From: an uncultured Flavobacteriales bacterium
Lineage (GTDB): Bacteria; Bacteroidota; Bacteroidia; Flavobacteriales; Crocinitomicaceae
DNA: 25,955 bases
Direction: 5' to 3'
Assembly: GCA_946480815.1 (NCBI GenBank)
Contig: CAMLLB010000061.1
Coordinates: 1-25,955 of the forward strand
The stretch's first letter is position 1, and each line of letters begins with the position of its first letter. The notes beneath the pieces were generated by a model. That model saw only the letters and a program-made list of their open reading frames with translations, had not been told where the DNA came from and searched no databases. Shown here piece by piece: positions 24,412-25,955 of the stretch. Position numbers and translations under genes: made by a program.

Positions 24412-24894
24412 ATGAATTTGAAAGAATTGACCGATTACGGGAAAGCAGAGAAGGAATTTTATAACAAGTGGATCAAAAAAGCGAAAAAGGCAAATAACCG
24501 GACCCTTGATGAGCAGTTCCATCTCTTACATAACGAGGCATTTCGTAAAATAGATTGTTTGACCTGTGCAAATTGTTGTAAGACTACAAGTCCGATTTTC
24601 AGAGATGTGGATATCAAGCGTTTATCAAAACGGTTGCGCATGACGGAAAGTAAATTCATTGATACTTATTTGAAAGTAGACGAGGACCGGGATTATGTTC
24701 TTCAAACGGCGCCTTGTCCCTTTTTGGGGACAGATAATTACTGTTCTGTTTATGAAGACAGGCCATTGGCTTGCAGGGAATATCCGCACACCGATAGAAA
24801 GAATATGTACCAGATTTTACCGCTGACCAGAAAGAACATGGAAGTATGCCCGGCAGTGAGTTATATTATGAAGGAAATATCTAAAAAAATATAA
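24412..24894 (+). CDS. YkgJ-type CxxCxxCC cysteine-cluster protein
   Basis: The 160-residue protein has the family's cysteine pattern: C49-x2-C52-x2-C55-C56 (DCLTCANCCKTTSP), then C102 (APCPFLG), C111 (NYCSVYEDRP), C121 (LACREYPH) and C146. These residues are thought to bind an Fe-S cluster or zinc; the reaction is not established for the family. The Lys-rich N-terminal 45 residues are helical. No signal peptide, so cytoplasmic. It is divergent from the flavoprotein, which could be a redox partner, though only adjacency supports this. The likely promoter is leaderless. Confidence 0.88.
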   Translation: MNLKELTDYGKAEKEFYNKWIKKAKKANNRTLDEQFHLLHNEAFRKIDCLTCANCCKTTSPIFRDVDIKRLSKRLRMTESKFIDTYLKVDEDRDYVLQTAPCPFLGTDNYCSVYEDRPLACREYPHTDRKNMYQILPLTRKNMEVCPAVSYIMKEISKKI

Positions 24895-24961
24895 CAAAAA
24901 TTACAACCTTTTGTATAATTTGGCGTCTCTTTAACGAACTAGTTACGAAAAAATTAACACC

Positions 24962-25955
24962 ATGAGGCCTGTTATACTCTCCATATTACTACTCTTATTA
25001 ACCACTCCTTTATTCAGTCAGAAAGCCAAGAACGGCGATTATACGGTTACTTCAACAGGAACAGTATTGAATGCATATACAAATGTGACTGCAGATATTT
25101 CTGCAGGTGCTACATCTATTTCTGTAGGTTTAAGTACGTTAACAAATTCTATTAATCTCACAACAGCTTTAGCTCCGGGGGATTTAATTTTAATAATCCA
25201 AATGCAGGGAGCGACAATGGATATTGTTACTACACCAGCTGTTCCTGCGGCTTCGGGAGGAGGGGGCGGTACTTATACACTTTCTAATTCTGCAATGGGT
25301 GATCTGGCGAATATGGGAAACTATCGTCAGGATTGGGGAACCGTTACGAACTATAATAATTCCGGGAAATACGAATATGCAGAAGTATTATCTGTACCTA
25401 ATGCAACAACAATTATCGTCAGATGCTCTTTAAAGAACTCTTACACAGCAACCGGTCATGTCCAGGTGGTTCGTGTCCCAAGGCTTAATAATTTGATTTT
25501 GAATGCGAATACTACAGTTGTTCCGACGGCTTGGAACGGAACAACCGGAGGTATTGTAGCTTTGGAAGTTAATGGTAACATCACTTTCGGAACAAGCTCA
25601 AAAATTCTTGCTTCTGGATTTGGTTTCAGGGGAGGTGTAACGCATAATTCTACTGCTGGAAACGGTCCGGCAACGGATATTGGTAAACCCGGATACAGTA
25701 CAGCTGCTGATGCGGCTGAAAAAGGTGAGGGAATAGGAGGTTCTGCAGCTGCAGAATATACGGCTCTTTATTCAAGGTACGGTTGTGGAGCACCAGCCAA
25801 TGGCGGTGGCGGTGGAAATACCAAAAATTCCGGTGGTGGAGGCGGTTCCAATGTAGGAACCGGAATGTATAACGGAAAGGGAGTTCCAACTCCAGGTTAT
25901 GCAGCTTTTTGGAATTTAGAATTGGCAGGGATGGCAACCACTCCCAGTTCAGGAG
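24962..25955 (+). CDS. Gly-rich exported surface protein, N-terminal part (runs off window)
   Basis: The frame is open from the ATG at 24962 to the window end: 331 codons, no stop. A signal peptide is clear (MRPVILSILLLLLTTPLFSQ). The mature part is Thr/Asn/Gly-rich: PGDLILIIQMQGATMDIV, then GKYEYAEVLSVPNATTIIV, then VQVVRVPRLNNLIL, WNGTTGGIVALEVNG and SKILASGFGFRGG, followed by runs such as GGGGGN and GGGGGS. The WNGTTGGIVA...ASGFGFRGG pattern resembles large beta-rich surface proteins of gliding bacteria (some annotated AgmC-like); this is recollection of a pattern, not a search. A C-terminal T9SS domain is expected beyond the window. A TATAATTTG sequence at 24914-24922 may be its promoter. 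Confidence 0.82.
   Translation, partial: MRPVILSILLLLLTTPLFSQKAKNGDYTVTSTGTVLNAYTNVTADISAGATSISVGLSTLTNSINLTTALAPGDLILIIQMQGATMDIVTTPAVPAASGGGGGTYTLSNSAMGDLANMGNYRQDWGTVTNYNNSGKYEYAEVLSVPNATTIIVRCSLKNSYTATGHVQVVRVPRLNNLILNANTTVVPTAWNGTTGGIVALEVNGNITFGTSSKILASGFGFRGGVTHNSTAGNGPATDIGKPGYSTAADAAEKGEGIGGSAAAEYTALYSRYGCGAPANGGGGGNTKNSGGGGGSNVGTGMYNGKGVPTPGYAAFWNLELAGMATTPSSG

Noticed and set aside
25650..25937. 95-codon minus-strand ORF near the window end
   Set aside because: It is antisense to the Gly-rich exported protein, whose frame is open from a clear signal peptide to the window edge; its His/Leu/Phe-rich translation reflects the reverse of Gly and Asn codons.

Overview
The window reads as chromosomal DNA of a free-living Bacteroidetes bacterium, most likely Flavobacteriales (a Fluviicola/Crocinitomicaceae-like member is my inference, not shown by the sequence). 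The signs are type IX secretion (T9SS) C-terminal sorting domains, GEVED domains, Bacteroidetes-type promoters (TAnnTTTG), almost no Shine-Dalgarno sequences, and familiar genes such as gyrA, clpC and folD. I see no rRNA, tRNA, CRISPR array, transposase, integrase or phage gene.

Layout. 1-2879: 3' part of a large T9SS-exported modular surface protein, internally duplicated with a 726-base period. 3003-4889: a PhnA/YjdM-like protein that has lost its zinc-ribbon cysteines, a small GNAT acetyltransferase and a pirin. 5129-7529: a compact ergothioneine-type cassette (DUF427 protein, EgtB-like sulfoxide synthase, EgtD-like histidine methyltransferase). 7605-9095: a MauE/DoxX membrane protein fused to a thioredoxin domain, bracketed by two copies of a structured repeat. 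9176-11393: an exported two-lobed aspartic protease and an exported alpha/beta hydrolase, convergent. 11684-15486 (minus): TPR protein and gyrA. 15698-18214: clpC, divergent from gyrA. 18299-20788: an exported hypothetical protein, a small hypothetical protein and folD, separated by strong hairpins. 20946-22709: a second T9SS cargo protein (LamG-like domain plus four 51-residue Cys repeats). 22852-24894: a lipoamide-dehydrogenase-like flavoprotein lacking the redox disulfide, divergent from a CxxCxxCC protein. 24962-end: N-terminal part of a glycine-rich exported protein.

How it works together. This is mostly housekeeping and accessory chromosome. The clearest functional unit is the DUF427-egtB-egtD operon: EgtD should make hercynine from histidine and EgtB should attach sulfur. 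No egtA, egtC or egtE is in the window, which suggests a short, cysteine-using route. The two T9SS cargo proteins and the partial Gly-rich protein are cell-surface or secreted products.

The most unusual signals are non-coding. Three genes have a TAnnTTTG box exactly four bases before ATG, predicting leaderless mRNAs. Two long repeats share outer arms but carry different inner hairpins. A family of GTAGGGRCG hairpins includes a perfect 40-base palindrome whose right arm also supplies a -33 promoter box. I found no convincing wholly new multi-gene system.
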